From Prolixibacteraceae bacterium (GTDB taxonomy: Bacteria > Bacteroidota > Bacteroidia > Bacteroidales > Prolixibacteraceae), in NCBI GenBank assembly GCA_016930735.1, contig JAFGGF010000209.1, positions 1 to 9,655 on the forward strand: a DNA stretch of 9,655 bases. The letters run 5' to 3'. A program made the translations under genes and the position numbers. The notes beneath the pieces were generated by a model. It was not told the DNA's origin, ran no database searches, and was given only the letters and a program-made list of their open reading frames with translations. Numbering within the stretch: the first letter of the stretch is position 1; each line of letters begins with the position of its first letter. Below, one piece after another: positions 7,347 through 9,655 of this stretch.

Positions 7347-7519
7347 GGTTCTTAGTTATTGCTGCAATTTCGATAAATTTAATATATTTTTTTCACAAAA
7401 CAATTTTGTAACATAATCAACGCTTTTTCAAACCTTATTATTTTAACGAAATGCAAAATTGTATTGTTTTACAAATCTAAGGTATCTTTTTGAATACAGG
7501 AAAAAAGGTATCTTTAATC
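7347..7519. promoter_or_regulatory. Divergent intergenic region with inverted and direct repeats
   Basis: These 173 bases separate two genes transcribed away from each other, so both promoters should lie here. ACAATTTTG (7400-7408) and CAAAATTGT (7454-7462) form a perfect 9-bp inverted repeat with 45 bases between the arms. The left arm also lies in a short palindrome (ACAAAA 7395-7400, TTTTGT 7404-7409). AAGGTATCTTT occurs twice in direct orientation (7479-7489 and 7505-7515), 26 bases apart, just before the EndoQ-helicase start. TATCTTTT inside the first copy (7483-7490), with a TTG at 7459-7461, is a weak promoter candidate for that gene. These repeats could be operator sites, but AT-rich DNA produces such matches easily. 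No small gene or RNA was recognised. Confidence 0.35.
7374..7403 (-). promoter_or_regulatory. Possible Bacteroidota-type promoter for the receiver-like gene
   Basis: On the minus strand, TTG (7403-7401) is followed after 19 bases by TAAATTTA (7381-7374), which matches TAnnTTTG except for the last base. The spacing is right for the Bacteroidota -33/-7 promoter type and would place the transcript start about 20 bases before the ATG at 7346. The region is very AT-rich, so chance matches are common. Confidence 0.3.
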
Positions 7520-9655
7520 ATGCATTTTATTGCCGATTTACATATTCATTCTCATTTTTCACGGGCAACCAGCAGGTTACTAGTCCCTGAATATCTTGAT
7601 TATTGGGCAGGAATTAAAGGGATTAAAGTTGTTGGCACAGGAGATATTACACATGCCGGTTGGCTAAAAGAACTGAAAGAAAAACTGGAACCCGAAGGGA
7701 ATGGCCTTTTTTGTTTAAAAAAAGAGTTCAGATCAAAACTACTGGCCGGTGAAAATAATACTAAGTTTTTACTTTCAGGTGAAATCAGCAATATTTACAA
7801 ACGTGGGGAGAAAGTAAGGAAAGTCCACAATGTTGTGATGGTTCGTGATTTTGAAGAAGCTGAAAAAATCAATCAGAAGCTGATTGCATTGGGAGGCAAC
7901 CTAAAGTCAGATGGCAGGCCGATCCTAGGGCTTGATTCTCAGGATTTGCTGGAACTGGTGCTCGATTGTAATGAAGACAATATTTTTATTCCTGCACACA
8001 TCTGGACTCCCTGGTTTTCCATGCTGGGTTCAAAATCAGGATTTGACAATCCCAAAGAATGTTTCGGAAATTTATGGCCTTATATTTTTGCCATTGAAAC
8101 CGGGCTTTCTACCGATGCTCCTATGAACTGGCTTTGTTCCTTCCTCGACAGGGTCGCTTTGATTTCCAACTCCGATGCCCACTCACCCGACAGGCTGGGT
8201 AGAAACGCAAACGTATTTAATGCCGAATTAAGTTATGATGGAATCAGGAACGCATTAAAAAATACTTCTTCAGGAAATTTCCTTGGTACCATCGATATGT
8301 TTCCTCAGGAAGGGAAATACCACTACGACGGGCACCGGAAATGCAATGTTTGCTGGGACCCGATAACAACAATCAGAAACCAGTCGGTTTGCCCCAAATG
8401 CGGTAAACCTGTAACAGTTGGAGTAATGAACCGGATTATTCATTTATCAGACAGGGAAGATTATTCCGAACGAAAAAACCGGCTGCCTTTCCGTTCGATT
8501 ATCCCTTTGCCTGAAATAATCGCAGAAATGGAAGGTGTAGGTGAAAAATCGAAAAAAGTCGGGGCTGAATATGAAAAAATAATTCAGAAACTGGGCAATG
8601 AAATGGATATCCTTCTGAATGTGCCTGTTGAAGAAATCGAAAAAAATGCATCTCCGGTTTTAGCCGAAGCCATTCGCAGGATGCGAAACCGTGAGGTAAT
8701 CGTTCAGGAAGGATTTGACGGAGAATACGGGAAAATAAAAGTTTTTAATCCGGGTGAAATTCAGAATTTTAGTACAGGTAATGGATTATTTGGCTTTTCG
8801 AAACCTGAGCCGCCAAAACCAAGGGAACTAGTAAATTTTGATTTAAAAGGCATTCAGAATTTAATGACTCAAAAGCAGGAAGTCGCGGAACAAATCGCGG
8901 AATATAATATAAAACCCAAAGGAGATTTGAATCTGGAACAGCAGGCTGCAGTAGAATATACCAAAGGACCTTTGGTAATACTTGCAGGACCCGGAACCGG
9001 AAAAACAAAAACAATTACCTCTAAAATTGTTTATTTGATAAATCAAAAAATTACTGATCCAGACCGGATTTTAGCAATAACCTTTACAAATAAAGCAGCC
9101 GATGAAATGAAATCGAGGCTGGCTGCTGAATTGGGAAAACAAATACAGGTTCCCAATATTTATACTTTTCATGGATTGGGTTATTCCATTTTACGGGATA
9201 ATTTTTCTTTATTGAACCGAAGTAACGATTTTGTAATTCTGGATGAAAACGATAAATCGGATATTTTGAAAACCATTCCTGATTTAAAATTTTCAGCCAT
9301 GAAAAAAATCGGCACAGCTATTTCACTCTTTAAACAGGGAATTGAAAAGGATCTGCCTGATGAATTTAATAAAATTTATTCAGCTTATTCCAAAAAACTG
9401 GAAGACTTTAATGCCTTCGATTTTGATGATTTAATAAGCAAGCCTCTCGAACTGATAAGAAATAATAAGGATATACTTGATATAATCCGGGACCAGTTTC
9501 CTGTGGTTTTTGTGGATGAATTTCAGGATACAAATGCCCAGCAATATGAATTGATCAGGTTGATTGCCGGTGAAAACAATCCGAATTTATGTGTTGTTGG
9601 TGATCCAAACCAATCAATTTACAGTTTTAGGGGAGGTGGATCTGAAATGATCAGG
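7520..9655 (+). CDS. Endonuclease Q-like nuclease fused to a UvrD/Rep-type SF1 helicase (3' end outside window)
   Basis: One uninterrupted frame of 712 codons runs from ATG 7520 to the window edge. Residues 1 to about 410 are an endonuclease Q-like (TIGR00375) module. Its PHP metal centre is spelled by H8 and H10 (DLHIHSHFS), D42, E88, H103, H160 (PAHIWTPW) and D219/H221 (SNSDAHSP). A four-Cys zinc finger follows (C275, C278, C291, C294), then the EndoQ C-terminal region (PLPEIIAEMEGVGEKS onward). Archaeal EndoQ nicks DNA 5' of uracil, hypoxanthine, xanthine and abasic sites. A low-complexity linker (about 411-465) leads to a superfamily 1A helicase: Q motif LNLEQQAAV (470-478), Walker A AGPGTGKT (489-496), motif Ia TFTNKAADEM (521-530), Walker B VDEFQDTN (665-672) and motif III VVGDPNQSIYSFRGG (692-706). 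Motifs IV-VI must lie beyond the window. The inferred role is nicking at damaged bases followed by strand unwinding for repair. The ATG is preferred over the in-frame TTG at 7490 because DLHIHSH normally starts a few residues in. No Shine-Dalgarno sequence is visible. Confidence 0.92.
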   Translation, partial: MHFIADLHIHSHFSRATSRLLVPEYLDYWAGIKGIKVVGTGDITHAGWLKELKEKLEPEGNGLFCLKKEFRSKLLAGENNTKFLLSGEISNIYKRGEKVRKVHNVVMVRDFEEAEKINQKLIALGGNLKSDGRPILGLDSQDLLELVLDCNEDNIFIPAHIWTPWFSMLGSKSGFDNPKECFGNLWPYIFAIETGLSTDAPMNWLCSFLDRVALISNSDAHSPDRLGRNANVFNAELSYDGIRNALKNTSSGNFLGTIDMFPQEGKYHYDGHRKCNVCWDPITTIRNQSVCPKCGKPVTVGVMNRIIHLSDREDYSERKNRLPFRSIIPLPEIIAEMEGVGEKSKKVGAEYEKIIQKLGNEMDILLNVPVEEIEKNASPVLAEAIRRMRNREVIVQEGFDGEYGKIKVFNPGEIQNFSTGNGLFGFSKPEPPKPRELVNFDLKGIQNLMTQKQEVAEQIAEYNIKPKGDLNLEQQAAVEYTKGPLVILAGPGTGKTKTITSKIVYLINQKITDPDRILAITFTNKAADEMKSRLAAELGKQIQVPNIYTFHGLGYSILRDNFSLLNRSNDFVILDENDKSDILKTIPDLKFSAMKKIGTAISLFKQGIEKDLPDEFNKIYSAYSKKLEDFNAFDFDDLISKPLELIRNNKDILDIIRDQFPVVFVDEFQDTNAQQYELIRLIAGENNPNLCVVGDPNQSIYSFRGGGSEMIR

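Noticed and set aside
7600..9046. Several short frames on both strands (7600-7791, 7932-8126, 8769-9014, 8861-9046)
   Set aside because: All fall within the continuous EndoQ-helicase frame, which has every expected motif in order. None has a recognisable product.

Overview
The window looks like chromosomal DNA from a Bacteroidota bacterium, probably Bacteroidales-like. The reasons are an AT-rich composition judged by eye, a near-absence of Shine-Dalgarno sequences, a perfect TAnnTTTG-type -7 promoter box before the YfhO gene, and protein types typical of that phylum. No RNA gene, insertion sequence, CRISPR array or phage gene was seen. Both window ends cut through genes.

Left part, plus strand (1-4237). 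The tail of an APS kinase gene (cysC) is followed by a short gap holding a small hairpin and a -7 box. Three genes then run in one direction: a large YfhO-family membrane protein (probable GT-C glycosyltransferase), a class I SAM-dependent methyltransferase, and an AAG/MPG-type 3-methyladenine DNA glycosylase. The last two share one base (TGATG), so they are probably translationally coupled.

Middle part, minus strand (4223-7346). Read in the transcribed direction, this holds a small protein with a degenerate response-regulator receiver domain and a C-terminal membrane anchor, then a POT-like major facilitator transporter, then an exported protein that looks like an outer-membrane beta-barrel. 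The transporter and barrel genes are about a dozen bases apart and are probably co-transcribed. The barrel gene converges on the glycosylase gene and overlaps it by 15 bp.

Right part, plus strand (7520-9655). A divergent AT-rich spacer with inverted and direct repeats leads into one open frame of 712 codons that runs off the window. It encodes a full endonuclease Q-like module (PHP metal centre, four-Cys zinc finger, C-terminal region) joined to the first half of a UvrD/Rep-type superfamily 1 helicase. This is the most interesting item: a predicted deaminated-base or abasic-site nickase carried on the same chain as a helicase.

The genes do not form one obvious pathway. The left operon suggests cell-surface glycan work with a DNA-repair gene as passenger. 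The middle operon suggests two-membrane transport. The right gene is DNA repair. The second notable item is the receiver domain, in which serine replaces the phosphoacceptor aspartate and a transmembrane tail follows.
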